From assembly GCA_021817045.1 (NCBI GenBank), contig JAKAWG010000003.1, forward strand, positions 1 through 64,000: DNA of 64,000 bases. Direction: 5' to 3'. Below, one piece after another: positions 42,087 through 51,317 of this stretch (positions are counted from its first letter, which is position 1; each line of letters begins with the position of its first letter). The position numbers were made by a program, and so were the translations under genes. The notes beneath the pieces were generated by a model. The model saw only the letters and a list, made by a program, of their open reading frames with translations, did no database searches and was not told where the DNA came from. This stretch comes from Acidobacteriota bacterium (GTDB taxonomy: Bacteria > Acidobacteriota > Terriglobia > UBA7540).

Positions 42087-43685
42087 ATGGCAGAATCCGC
42101 AAACGCACAAATCGCCGCCGCGATGGATTGGAAACCGGCGATCAACCCGTGGATGATCGCCGGCACCGTGATGCTGGCGACGTTCATGGAAGTGCTGGAT
42201 ACGAGCATCGCCAACGTAGCTCTGCCTCACATCGCCGGCAGTCTCTCGGCCAGCGTTGACGAAAGCACCTGGGTGCTGACGTCCTATCTGGTCTCAAATG
42301 CCATCGTCCTGCCGCTTACGGGATGGTTCTCGTCGCTGTTTGGCCGCAAGCGCTTTTTCATGGTGTGCGTGGCCATCTTCACAACGAGCTCGTTTCTCTG
42401 TGGTCTGGCACCGACCCTTCCAGCGCTGGTGACATTGCGGGTCATTCAGGGAGCAGGCGGCGGCGGGCTGCAACCCGTCTCGCAAGCCATCCTGGTGGAG
42501 AGCTTCGAACGGAAACAGCAGGGGATGGCCATGGCGGTCTACGGGATGGGCGTTGTGGTCGCGCCTATCGTGGGCCCGACGCTGGGCGGCTGGATCACGG
42601 ACAACTTTTCGTGGAGGTGGATTTTTTTCATTAACATCCCGATTGGGATCCTTGCGCTGCTGATGACGTCCACGCTCATCAGCGATCCTCTCTACCTCGT
42701 GCGAAAGCACCTGAGTGAGATGAGCATCGACTTCATGGGGCTTGGCTTGCTCAGCCTCGGCCTGGGGTTCCTGCAAGTCATGCTCGACAAAGGGCAGCGG
42801 GATGACTGGTTCGGCTCACACTTTATCGTGGTTTGCGCGATGCTTGCGGCGATTGGGCTGGTCGGAGTGGTCGTCTGGGAGTTGCGGCAAAAAGAGCCCG
42901 TCGTTGACTTGCGCCTGCTCAAAGACAAGAATTTTGCCGTCTCCACATTTACCATGTTTGCCCTGGGCGTGGTGCTTTATGGAACCACTGTATTATTGCC
43001 GGTTCTCGTTCAGACCCTGCTCGGTTACACGGCAGAACTCGCCGGCCTCGTGCTCTCGCCCGGCGCGGTGATCACGATGCTAGCCATGCCGCTGGTGGGT
43101 TGGCTGCTTGGCCGATACGAGCCGCGGTGGCTTGTCGTCCTCGGATTGGGGATCCTTGCTACAGGGATGTTTCAGCTTTCAGGGATTAATTTGGATGTGA
43201 GCTTCTGGATTCTGGTGGGAATCTGGTGCATCTCCCGGCTTGGGCTTGCCTTTCTCTTCGTGCCCGTCAACGTAATGGCGTTCTACTTCATTCCGAGGGA
43301 AAAAACGAACAACGCCACGGGACTCATCAACGTGGCGCGCAATATCGGCGGCAGCGTAGGTATTTCCCTGGTCACAACCATGCAAAGCCGGCTCGCCCAG
43401 GCGCACCAGAACATCCTCGTTAGCCACCTTACGCCCTATAGTTCTGCTTACCGCTCGATGATGGCAGGCGCGTCCGCGATGTTCCAAGCGGCGGGTTCCA
43501 GCGCTACGGAAGCGTCCGCTCGCGCTCGCGGCCTTATTTACAGTGAGTTGTTACGTCAGTCGGCGATACTTTCTTACGTCGATATTTTCTGGCTACTCGC
43601 CATGACGTGCCTCGCCATGATCCCGCTGATGTTTCTAATGAAGAAGGTGCGGCCGGGCCAAGGTGCTGCTGTAACCGCTCACTGA
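42087..43685 (+). CDS. DHA2-family (EmrB/QacA-like) drug efflux permease, second copy
   Basis: At 532 residues it parallels its neighbour almost block for block: FMEVLDTSIANVALPHIAGS, WVLTSYLVSNAIVLPLTGW, FGRKRFFMV, FRVIQ-type RVIQGAGGGGLQPVSQAIL and WRWIFFINIPIGILAL. The N-termini are nearly identical while the C-terminal halves diverge (ALGVVLYGTTVLLPVLVQTL; PREKTNNATGLINVARNIGG), suggesting duplication followed by a change in substrate. It starts at ATG 42087, 6 bases after the first permease stop. Two permeases behind one adaptor may give a pump with alternative or mixed subunits. Confidence 0.92.
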   Translation: MAESANAQIAAAMDWKPAINPWMIAGTVMLATFMEVLDTSIANVALPHIAGSLSASVDESTWVLTSYLVSNAIVLPLTGWFSSLFGRKRFFMVCVAIFTTSSFLCGLAPTLPALVTLRVIQGAGGGGLQPVSQAILVESFERKQQGMAMAVYGMGVVVAPIVGPTLGGWITDNFSWRWIFFINIPIGILALLMTSTLISDPLYLVRKHLSEMSIDFMGLGLLSLGLGFLQVMLDKGQRDDWFGSHFIVVCAMLAAIGLVGVVVWELRQKEPVVDLRLLKDKNFAVSTFTMFALGVVLYGTTVLLPVLVQTLLGYTAELAGLVLSPGAVITMLAMPLVGWLLGRYEPRWLVVLGLGILATGMFQLSGINLDVSFWILVGIWCISRLGLAFLFVPVNVMAFYFIPREKTNNATGLINVARNIGGSVGISLVTTMQSRLAQAHQNILVSHLTPYSSAYRSMMAGASAMFQAAGSSATEASARARGLIYSELLRQSAILSYVDIFWLLAMTCLAMIPLMFLMKKVRPGQGAAVTAH

Positions 43686-43789
43686 AGCAGTGCAGCAAGG
43701 GCAGATTCGTCGCCCCTTTTGCGACGGTCTCGGAAAGACAATATTCCGGGTCCGTTCGCCCTTCCGCTAGGACCGGCGCTGAGCCCTTC

Positions 43790-43860
43790 GCTGCGTCATT
43801 CCGAGCGAGGCGAGGAATCTGCTTTTCCGGTGCTCAAGGCAAACTCCGCGAGGAACCCGC
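43790..43860. repeat. CATTCCGAG...GAGGAATCTGC intergenic repeat
   Basis: TCATTCCGAGCGAGGCGAGG followed by AATCTGC matches the class at 58465-58605 closely. It lies between the efflux operon and the convergent membrane-protein gene; no terminator was singled out in 43686-43900. Confidence 0.5.
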
Positions 43861-43900
43861 ACCTGTTGCACCTCTCCTCTGGGTGATGCCTTTACCGTCA

Positions 43901-44791
43901 TCATTCCCCTGCGCGAGCCGCCAGCTTCTCCGTCACCGCGCCCTTCGGGGTGCTGATATAGCCCACGATCTGGTGCGGAAGTACTTGGTAGACAACCATT
44001 TCGTCAAAGGTGTGAGTGTATTGGGGAGCGAAAAAGAGCGGCTGATCGACCGCCAGGTTTTTCCTGGTCACCCTCATGTCGTTGTAGTACATGTCGAGGC
44101 TGAAAGTATGATGCCTGGCGCTCGCCCCTTTCAGCACCAGTCCGATGCCCGCCACGTTTTTCCGTTGCTTCTTTCTCAGCGTGAACTCGTAGTAGTCGCG
44201 CATGCCGAGTCTTTGAAGGGCAACGATGTCCTGGTGATTGGTGGCGATCAGGGTACCAAACTTGCTGCGCGCCATTCCGAGGTCTGAGGCCAGCGTGCCC
44301 ACAGTCCGCTTGGTCGTTGCTAAGTCAAGTTGGGCAGCGCTGAAGTTCTGGCTGAGCGTTCCCAGTTGCTGCTGGTCTGCCTTCGTAGCCAGTTCCCTGC
44401 GCAGTTCGTCCGCGCTTCGTTGCTGTTCCTGTGCGAGGCGGCGAACCAAGCGTCCGGCATAATGAGCGTTCAGAAGGGCTTTCTTTTCCGTCGTGCTCAT
44501 CTGGTCAGTCGCGCTTTCCAGTTCCGTGCGCAATTCTTCCAGCGACTGCTCGTTGGAAGTCTCAAGGTTTTGTATCTTCTTCGCAAGGCTGGCGTTCATT
44601 TGCTTCGCCATCTGCGCCTGCTGAGTGGTGAGGCTGGAATGCAGAGAAGAGAGCCTGCCAAGCATATAGATTTCACCAATCGCCAGCAGCGCCAAGACAG
44701 CAAACACGGCAGCCAATTTTCGCGCCACGTTGCCTTCAGCAGACTGGGCTGGCGCGGGACCCTGATCTTGAGAACCGGTTATGTTCTCCAT
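43901..44791 (-). CDS. Membrane-anchored coiled-coil protein of unknown function
   Basis: The 296-residue protein has a short cytoplasmic head rich in Gln and Pro, one transmembrane helix (about 25-47, KLAAVFAVLALLAIGEIYML) and a long heptad-type coiled coil (about 50-205, with many K, Q, E and L). A compact C-terminal domain reads YYEFTLRKKQRKNVAGIGLV, HTFSLDMYYNDMRVTRKNLA and QPLFFAPQYTHTFDEMVVYQ. That tail looks like a beta-rich domain. I do not recognise the family. It could be a periplasmic scaffold. The gene is convergent with the efflux operon. Confidence 0.65.
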   Translation of the reverse strand: MENITGSQDQGPAPAQSAEGNVARKLAAVFAVLALLAIGEIYMLGRLSSLHSSLTTQQAQMAKQMNASLAKKIQNLETSNEQSLEELRTELESATDQMSTTEKKALLNAHYAGRLVRRLAQEQQRSADELRRELATKADQQQLGTLSQNFSAAQLDLATTKRTVGTLASDLGMARSKFGTLIATNHQDIVALQRLGMRDYYEFTLRKKQRKNVAGIGLVLKGASARHHTFSLDMYYNDMRVTRKNLAVDQPLFFAPQYTHTFDEMVVYQVLPHQIVGYISTPKGAVTEKLAARAGE

Positions 44792-45060
44792 AGTATCCTC
44801 CGTGGCTGGAGCAGATTATTCACGAACGTTTCGAAGAGCAGGGAGATCCCTGCTCCCTCCCTGCCGTTATAGAACCCTCAGTGATTGATCCGCTCGCCTG
44901 TCTGAGCTAAAAGGCACGATGCTTGCCAATCAGATTAAGTGCAACTACTTGAACAAGTTGGAGATAGCAGCTGAAGCCCTGCCCGGAGCCCTCTTGTTGC
45001 TGAAAATCTTACGCGCCGGATGTAAAACTTGCGATAGCACGTGTTAAGTACGGTACGCGT

Positions 45061-46497
45061 CTACTCGCTCCGCCCGCCGGCGGCTCCCTCGGCCTTCTTT
45101 CGTTTTCTCTTCTCTCGTGCCCAACCTACTTTGTTCACCTGTCTGGCTCGGCCCAAAGCGAGCGATTCGTCGGGGACGTTTTCGGTAAGAGTCGATCCCG
45201 CGGCAACGTATGCCCCGCGGCCGATACGGATCGGAGCCACGAGCATGGATCCGCTGCCCACAAAGACGCTATCTTCAATCGTGGTCGGGTGCTTCTTTTC
45301 GCCATCGTAATTGCAGGTGATCACGCCGGCACCCACGTTCACGCGCTCGCCGACTCTGGCATCACCAAGGTAAGTGAGGTGATTTGCTTTCGTGCCAGCG
45401 CCAATGCGTGAATTCTTGACCTCCACGTAATTTCCGATATGAGCCTCGGAGCCGATTACGGCTCCAGGCCGAAGATGGGCGAACGGGCCGATTGAGGCGC
45501 CGGCGGCGACCTCCGAGCCGGAGACCACCGAGAAGGAGTGAACGGTCACCCGGTCCCCAAGGGATGAATCCGTGATGAGGGCGTAAGGGCGTACGACGCA
45601 CTCCCGTCCGAGCCGCGTGTTGCCGAGGAGATGTGCGCCCGGCTCGACTCGGCTGTCGCGGCCTACTTGAACGGCGTCGTCGATCACCGTTGTGCGATGA
45701 TCGACAATGGTTACGCCTCCACGCATCAGTTCCTCGGCTTTGCGTCGCCGGATGACCCTCTCGACCCGCGCCAATTCGACGCGGTCGTTGACCCCCAGCA
45801 CCTCCCGTGATTCGGCCACTGGAAATGCCGTCACCTTCAGTCGGCGGCGATTGAAAATTCGAACGAGGTCGCTGAGCAGATACTCCTTCTGCGCGTTGGT
45901 GTCCGTGAGTTCATCGAGGTGCTCAAGCAGCGCCTCGCGGTCAAAGCAAAGGATGCCGGAGCTGACTTCGCGAATACGCTTCTGCGTCGGGGTGCAGTCC
46001 TTCTCTTCAATGATCGAGCGGATACGGCCTCCCGGGCCGCGGACAATGCGACCGTAACCGGCAGGCTTGCCAAGGCGCGTCGTGAGCGCGACGGCGGCGG
46101 AGCCGGAGTCGGCGCGCGATTGGGTGAGTGCCTGCAACGTCTTGGCGGTGAGCAGCGGCGCGTCCCCCACCAGCACGAGCAGGGCCGGGCTGGCGCACTT
46201 TTCAATCTCGGCCCGCGCTGCCATCACGGCGTCTCCAGTGCCTTGCTGCTGGCGCTGGGTAATGAAGCCAAGGCCGGAGCGAGCGAAGGTGGCACGCACC
46301 CGCTCAGCCTCGTGACCTACCACCATCCACGCGCACTCGGGCTTGCTGCCCAACGCCGTATCAAGCACGTAGTCTCCAAGCAGGCGCCCTGCCAGGACAT
46401 GGAGCACTTTGGTGTGCTCGGAGCGGAAGCGTGTCGCCTTTCCTGCTGCGAGGATCAGAACGGAAAAACGAGCGTCACTTGAGGTTTTCTGCGGCAT
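45061..46497 (-). CDS. glmU: Bifunctional GlmU (GlcNAc-1-P uridyltransferase / GlcN-1-P acetyltransferase)
   Basis: GlmU acetylates glucosamine-1-phosphate and couples it to UTP to give UDP-GlcNAc for peptidoglycan and lipopolysaccharide. The 478-residue protein has the N-terminal uridyltransferase (LILAAGKATRFRSEHTKVLH, with Ala where GKGTR is usual; QRQQQGTGDAVMAA; LVLVGDAPLL). The C-terminal left-handed beta-helix has repeated hexapeptides, HIGNYVEVKNSRIGAGTKAN and HLTYLGDARVGERVNVGAGV, which include the acetyltransferase residues. ATG 46497 is preferred because GAGGAG lies 7 bases upstream. The basic tail (REKRKRKK) exceeds the usual end. Confidence 0.92.
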   Translation of the reverse strand: MPQKTSSDARFSVLILAAGKATRFRSEHTKVLHVLAGRLLGDYVLDTALGSKPECAWMVVGHEAERVRATFARSGLGFITQRQQQGTGDAVMAARAEIEKCASPALLVLVGDAPLLTAKTLQALTQSRADSGSAAVALTTRLGKPAGYGRIVRGPGGRIRSIIEEKDCTPTQKRIREVSSGILCFDREALLEHLDELTDTNAQKEYLLSDLVRIFNRRRLKVTAFPVAESREVLGVNDRVELARVERVIRRRKAEELMRGGVTIVDHRTTVIDDAVQVGRDSRVEPGAHLLGNTRLGRECVVRPYALITDSSLGDRVTVHSFSVVSGSEVAAGASIGPFAHLRPGAVIGSEAHIGNYVEVKNSRIGAGTKANHLTYLGDARVGERVNVGAGVITCNYDGEKKHPTTIEDSVFVGSGSMLVAPIRIGRGAYVAAGSTLTENVPDESLALGRARQVNKVGWAREKRKRKKAEGAAGGRSE

Positions 46498-46658
46498 AAC
46501 GGAACTCCTCAACGGGCGAGACGAACGCCCACCCTTCCAGAGTGCGCCCTAACTGCTCTTCAAGAGTTTCTGATCGCCGGGCGTGCCGCACCATTATAGC
46601 GACAAAACCTCCGCCGCTCCTAGCGGCGCCTCAGCGTTATGGCCCGCCCTAAGCAACC

Positions 46659-47537
46659 TCACTTGTGAGCGGGTGGCGGAGGCAGGGAGGCCAATCGGAG
46701 TTTGATGGTCTCAAATTGCGGCGTATCGGTGATCCAGTGCTTGGGCGGGCCCAGCAGAGGGACTTCCCGGTCTACGGCCTGGATGCGGTTTCCGGGGTTG
46801 GGATGGTCCGAGAAGAACTGGAGTGTCTGCTGAGGATAGCGCTTTTGGATGATCTGAAAAAACTGAGCCATGGCGTAGGGATCGTATCCCGCTTGATAGA
46901 GGATGTAGGTGCCCACCTGGTCCGCTTGCGCTTCCATGCCTCGGGAATTGTGTAAGAAGATGGAGTTCACGCCAAAGCCCAGCGCCGCCTGGCCAAGTGC
47001 CCCTGCCACAGACCCGCTTGAGCCGAGAATCGCGCTGACGATGGAAAGCGGGGCCCGTGCCAGCGTCATTTCAGAGGCTCGGTGCGTGCCGTGGCGCATT
47101 ACGACGTGACCGATTTCGTGAGCCATCACGCCCGCAAGTTGCGCCTCGTCCTTTGCGGCCTGAATCGTGCCTCGGTTAATGAAAATGAAGCCTCCGGGTA
47201 GTGCAAAAGCGTTAATATCCGAGGTATTAACAACGTGGAAATTCCATACATAGACTGGCTGGTTGTCGGGTGCAAACGAGGCCAGCTTGCGGCCGAGCCG
47301 GTTGATGTAGCCTTCAACCACGGAGTTACGCAGCATGGGCATCTGCTTTTCCACCTGCAAGGCGCTTTTGCGCCCCTCTGCCACATCCTGCTGCGGGGTA
47401 TATAAATTAAAGCCTGGCTTGAAGGTGAGGCGGCCAATCGCGTACATCGCGGCGGGCAAGATCAAGCCGAGCAGCAGCGCGACCAGCAGACCGCGAATCC
47501 GTCTCGCCTTCCCAAAATTGCTGTTCCGGACTTTCAT
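46659..47537 (-). CDS. M48-family zinc metalloprotease
   Basis: The 292-residue peptidase has an N-terminal membrane helix (about 16-37), a propeptide-like QQDVAEGRKSALQVEKQMPM and the zinc motif GVMAHEIGHVVMRHGTHR (His140, Glu141, His144). The third ligand is in RGMEAQADQVG (Glu about 204) and the domain ends FFSDHPNPGNRIQAVDREV. The pattern matches YfgC/BepA and LoiP-type proteases that survey the outer membrane. Soluble TPR repeats of BepA are absent, so it is a short form. The start is the ATG after GGAAGAAACTTG; a TTG three bases earlier is possible. Confidence 0.88.
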   Translation of the reverse strand: MKVRNSNFGKARRIRGLLVALLLGLILPAAMYAIGRLTFKPGFNLYTPQQDVAEGRKSALQVEKQMPMLRNSVVEGYINRLGRKLASFAPDNQPVYVWNFHVVNTSDINAFALPGGFIFINRGTIQAAKDEAQLAGVMAHEIGHVVMRHGTHRASEMTLARAPLSIVSAILGSSGSVAGALGQAALGFGVNSIFLHNSRGMEAQADQVGTYILYQAGYDPYAMAQFFQIIQKRYPQQTLQFFSDHPNPGNRIQAVDREVPLLGPPKHWITDTPQFETIKLRLASLPPPPAHK

Positions 47538-47750
47538 CAAGTTTCTTCCGCTTTCACTGACACCATATTGGTCGAGCGGAGCCCCGGCAAGTAAACTCGA
47601 CTAAGTCAGCCCAGCGGCCAGTCAGAGGGTGGAAAACTGTTTTCCCATTGAGGAAGCATTTTTCCACATTTTAACACTATTTTGAACGTTTCACGGTCAG
47701 TAAACCCAAATTAAGTCATTGTAAATAAATTGCTTAGAGGAAAACGCATT

Positions 47751-47765
47751 TGGCATTCGGCTTGC
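47751..47765 (+). promoter_or_regulatory. Sigma-54-type promoter upstream of the PEP-CTERM gene
   Basis: TGGCATTCGGCTTGC agrees with the -24/-12 consensus (TGGCAC-N5-TTGC) with correct spacing and only one differing base. It lies 65 bases before the ATG at 47831. An A/T-rich stretch (GTAAATAAATTGCTTAGAGG, 47721-47740) precedes it. A sigma-54 activator gene is in the window at 34667-36859. Confidence 0.65.
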
Positions 47766-47830
47766 GCAATATCTGTGCGTGGCGATGGGCGGTGGCATTG
47801 CGAAGAAATGTAGTGCAAGGGGGTACTTCG

Positions 47831-48373
47831 ATGCTAAAGAGGGGTTTGCTTTTTGTGGTTGTTGTGGTTTTCTTCTCCGCGATGGCACTTTCAGAAGGGC
47901 TTGATTTGAGCGCACAGTCGTGTGCGCCGGGAGACCTTTCTGCGTGGTGCCTTCAGACTTTCAATTCGCAGGGGGCGGTAACTACATCGACCTCAGATGG
48001 GGTTCAGGGGCGCATGAGTGAATCGGATACGTTTGGCCTGATGTTCGAATCGGCCTCGCATGTGGGGCAGAACCAGGTCAAGACGTATAACCTCGATTAC
48101 GTTTTACGCTTTAAGGCGAACGATTCCAATGGATTTGGTAATTTGACCAATGTGGGCGACCCGCCGGGAAACAACGGATTCACGGTCTCGGGCGACCAGG
48201 GCCCGACCACTTACATACGCGATTCAGGTGGCAGTGATCCCTCGAATAGCGTTGTTTCAAACGGAGACCCGCCAGCCGGTCCCGTACCGGAGCCGGGATC
48301 TCTCGTGCTCCTTGGGAGCGGTCTCCTCGGCGTGGCTGTTCTCGTGCGGCGTAAGCGCCGGCTGGCACACTAA
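47831..48373 (+). CDS. PEP-CTERM sorting-domain protein
   Basis: The 180-residue secreted protein has an N-terminal signal (MLKRGLLFVVVVVFFSAMAL) and ends with the exosortase signal VPEPGSLVLLGSGLLGVAV followed by a basic RRKRR. The middle domain, with only two Cys, has no recognised family and contains FGNLTNVGDPPGNNGF and TTYIRDSGGSDPS. Exosortase cleaves after the PEP motif and retains or releases the protein at the envelope, often in exopolysaccharide-producing bacteria. No exosortase gene is in this window. The preceding sigma-54 promoter suggests stress- or growth-phase-controlled expression. Confidence 0.85.
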   Translation: MLKRGLLFVVVVVFFSAMALSEGLDLSAQSCAPGDLSAWCLQTFNSQGAVTTSTSDGVQGRMSESDTFGLMFESASHVGQNQVKTYNLDYVLRFKANDSNGFGNLTNVGDPPGNNGFTVSGDQGPTTYIRDSGGSDPSNSVVSNGDPPAGPVPEPGSLVLLGSGLLGVAVLVRRKRRLAH

Positions 48374-48460
48374 CCATCACTCTCTTCCGCTTCTCCCGAC
48401 GGAAGGGGAAACCGTGTGAGCTGACGGGCAGGCGCATGGTCACTCCGCAGCGACTGAGGC

Positions 48461-49678
48461 CTACTCGTCTGCTTCTGCGAAATCTCTCCCGTGCCGCTCC
48501 CATCCGAGGTTGATGACCACGATGGACGCGGCGAGAGCCACCGCTTCAAATCCTGCCAGTGCCCACCCGTAGCCGATCAAGCCACGCAGGGCGTACTCGA
48601 TGATGTCTGTGGGCGCGGCAAGCAGAATCCCCAACTGGTAAGCCAGTCCGGGCAGCAAGCTGCGCGCGGAGGCCGGCGCGAGCTCAATGAGATGCGCCGG
48701 TACGATGCCCCACGCCCCCTGTACGCCAATCTGCATAATGAAGGACGCGATGGCCAGTTCCACCGCGGAACCGCCAAACGCCCACAGGGGAAGAACGAGC
48801 AACGACAGGGCGAACGCCCAAGTCATGCCGGCTCGCCGCCCGGCCCGTTGCGAAATCATTCCAAACGCAATCGACCCCAAAATTGCGCCGCAATTATAAA
48901 GGATGGCCGTCACCGAGACTGCGGAGGGCGAGAGATGGTGCGCGGTGCCGAGGAAGTCCGGATAGAGGTCTTGCGAGCCGTGGGAAACGAGCATCATGAG
49001 GGTCATGAGCACGACGAGGTAGCCGAACACTTTCCAGGAATGGGAGATGGTGCGCACAATCGCGGTGGAATTGGAAGCGCGGTGGCGGCGCCACGCCTCA
49101 GGTTCGGGCATCCGGGCGCAAGCGGCGAGTACGACCAGCGCCGGCACGCTTCCCACCCAGAACATGGCCCGCCAGCCCCAGGCGGGCAAGACGAAGCGCG
49201 CCGCAACGGCTGCCAGCAGGTATCCCACGGAATATCCGCATTGGAGAAACCCGGAGAAGAATCCTCGCCACCGAACCGGCACCGTCTCCATGACGAGCGA
49301 TGCGCCCACGCCCCATTCGCCTCCCATGCCGATGCCAAACAGAGCGCGCAGGAACAGGAAAACGCCGTAGTCGGGAGCGAAGCCACATAGAACTTCGACG
49401 ACGGTGAAAAACACGACGTTTCCTATCAATGCACCACGCCTTCCGAAAAGATCCGAAAGAGCGCCGAACACGAGGGCGCCCACCGGGCGCATGGCCAGCG
49501 TCACGGTGAGCGTCAGGACGATGGCGGCTTTGTCTACTGAAAACTGTCGTGCCAGGGCTTCGACCAGGAAAACGACGGCGAAGTAGTCAAATCCGTCGAG
49601 CGCCCAGCCAAGGAAGCCCGCGGTTACGCCCAGCCAGCGGTTTGGGTGGTCAGCTGAGCTGCAAATCGAATTTGGCAT
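48461..49678 (-). CDS. MFS transporter of the metabolite:H+ symporter type
   Basis: The protein of about 405 residues has 12 predicted helices. GVTAGFLGWALDGFDYFAVV, GALSDLFGRRGALI (motif A) and LRALFGIGMGGEWGVGASLV are typical of the sialate/aromatic-acid MHS or AAHS branch of the MFS. The start at 49678 fits the family; the longer frame would add 177 unrelated residues. It is divergent from an OYE-type oxidoreductase gene (49794), so the pair may form an uptake-and-reduction unit for an organic acid or an enone. Confidence 0.88.
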   Translation of the reverse strand: MPNSICSSADHPNRWLGVTAGFLGWALDGFDYFAVVFLVEALARQFSVDKAAIVLTLTVTLAMRPVGALVFGALSDLFGRRGALIGNVVFFTVVEVLCGFAPDYGVFLFLRALFGIGMGGEWGVGASLVMETVPVRWRGFFSGFLQCGYSVGYLLAAVAARFVLPAWGWRAMFWVGSVPALVVLAACARMPEPEAWRRHRASNSTAIVRTISHSWKVFGYLVVLMTLMMLVSHGSQDLYPDFLGTAHHLSPSAVSVTAILYNCGAILGSIAFGMISQRAGRRAGMTWAFALSLLVLPLWAFGGSAVELAIASFIMQIGVQGAWGIVPAHLIELAPASARSLLPGLAYQLGILLAAPTDIIEYALRGLIGYGWALAGFEAVALAASIVVINLGWERHGRDFAEADE

Positions 49679-49793
49679 CGTCGTGGTCCATGCGCCTGCG
49701 GGGCAATAAGCGCCGACCCGTGACCATCCGAGCGGGGCAAATGGGAAGCCGAGTTTAACGCAGCGCGCTGGATATTTACAAGCGTGCTGCGCG

Positions 49794-51278
49794 ATGCTAG
49801 GCTGGCCGAAAATGCCGGCAAATCCAAGAATTGCGAGCTTCCACAGCGCTGGCGCGCTTGCCGGCCACCTGCGAAACCTCGGCTGGCCGTTTCCGATTGA
49901 CGAAGCGATTTTGGCCGCGCCTGCGTCGCCGCTCGCGCAGCCGCTTGAAGTCTCCTGGCTGAGTGGCCGGCGACGAATCGGAAACAGGTTCGCCTCGCAG
50001 CCAATGGAAGGATGGGACGGTGAAACAGACGGGCGCCCGTCCGAGCTCACTCGCCGCCGCTGGCTGCGCTTCGGAAGAGGCGGCGCCAAGCTGATTTGGG
50101 GCGGAGAAGCAGTGGCCGTGTTGCCGGAAGCGCGCGCCAATCCCAACCAGTTGCTTCTGACGAGCGGCACCGCGGCTAGTTTTGAAACCCTTCGTCGCGA
50201 AGCGGTCAAAGCTCATGAGGAACGCTTTGGCGGATCCGACGACCTGGTGATCGGTCTTCAGCTCACCCATTCCGGCCGCTTCTGCCGCCCGCGCGAAAAG
50301 AACCGGCTGCAGCCGGTGATTGCTTATCGTCACCCGTTACTGGACGCCCGCCTCCCGGCGTCCGGGGGGACGGAGCCAATTTCCGACTGCGAAGTCGCGC
50401 GCATCGTGAACGCGTTTGGAGAAGCCGCTCGTCTGGCGCGCGAGACCGGGTTTGACTTTGTGGACCTGAAACACTGCCATGGATACCTGGGACATGAGTT
50501 CCTCAGCGCCCTGCATCGCGCTGGACCTTACGGAGGAGCGTTTGAGAACCGAACGCGCTTTCTGCACGAGTTGGTCTCGGCGGTTCGCGACCGAGCTCCA
50601 GGGCTTGAAATAGGTGTTCGCTTCAGCGCGTATGATTCGATTCCTTTCGAGAGAGATCCCACGACGGGGCTCGGCCGGCCTTGCGCCGTGAATGGGACGC
50701 ACCCGTACACTTGGGCGTTCGGCGCAGACCCTGCGCACCCCACACAGCCCGATTTGACCGAAGCGAAGGCCCTGGTAAGGCTGATTGCTTCTCTAGGGAT
50801 TCACTTGGTCAACGTTACGGCCAGCAGCCCGTATTATGCCCCTCACCTTTCCCGTCCTGCGCTGTTCCCACCGAGCGATGGCTACCTGCCGCCTGAAGAT
50901 CCGGCGGCAGGAGCAGCGCGGCTCTTGGATGCGGCTCGGCAGTTAAAGGCCGCCGAACCCGGCCTTGTATATGTCTCGACGGGATGGAGCTACTTCCAAA
51001 ACTTTCTGCCTCACTTGGCGCAGGCGGTGGTGCGGGAAGGGTGGACCGATCTGGTAGGGCTCGGAAGGATGATGCTTGCCTACCCGGACCTCGCCGCCGA
51101 TGTTCTCGAAAAAGGCCAGATTGATACGAAACGCCTCTGCCGCACTTTCAGTGATTGCACCACCGGGCCACGCAACGGGCTCGTTTCCGGCTGCTATCCC
51201 CTCGACCCGTTCTATAAATCTCGCCCCGAAGCCACTGAAGTGCGCAAAATCAAGCTGAGAATGAGACAGCCGGAATGA
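49794..51278 (+). CDS. NADH:flavin oxidoreductase (Old Yellow Enzyme-like)
   Basis: The FMN-binding TIM-barrel protein reduces an activated double bond or acts as a related dehydrogenase. RIGNRFASQPMEGWDGETDG and GAKLIWGGEAVAVLPEAR match the N-terminal strands. QLTHSGRFCRP carries the substrate/FMN His, and KHCHGYLGHEFLSALHR (usually HxAHGYL) and VSTGWSYFQNFL follow, with VGLGRMMLAYPDLAADVL for the phosphate-binding end. Cys residues near the end (RLCRTFSDCTTG, GCYP) resemble an iron-sulfur-type Cys cluster, but no C-terminal dehydrogenase domain follows. Start at 49794 or 49812 is uncertain. Confidence 0.82.
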   Translation: MLGWPKMPANPRIASFHSAGALAGHLRNLGWPFPIDEAILAAPASPLAQPLEVSWLSGRRRIGNRFASQPMEGWDGETDGRPSELTRRRWLRFGRGGAKLIWGGEAVAVLPEARANPNQLLLTSGTAASFETLRREAVKAHEERFGGSDDLVIGLQLTHSGRFCRPREKNRLQPVIAYRHPLLDARLPASGGTEPISDCEVARIVNAFGEAARLARETGFDFVDLKHCHGYLGHEFLSALHRAGPYGGAFENRTRFLHELVSAVRDRAPGLEIGVRFSAYDSIPFERDPTTGLGRPCAVNGTHPYTWAFGADPAHPTQPDLTEAKALVRLIASLGIHLVNVTASSPYYAPHLSRPALFPPSDGYLPPEDPAAGAARLLDAARQLKAAEPGLVYVSTGWSYFQNFLPHLAQAVVREGWTDLVGLGRMMLAYPDLAADVLEKGQIDTKRLCRTFSDCTTGPRNGLVSGCYPLDPFYKSRPEATEVRKIKLRMRQPE

Positions 51279-51317
51279 ACAATCGAATGTGCGTTTCAAT
51301 CGAACCGAGACAGGCAA

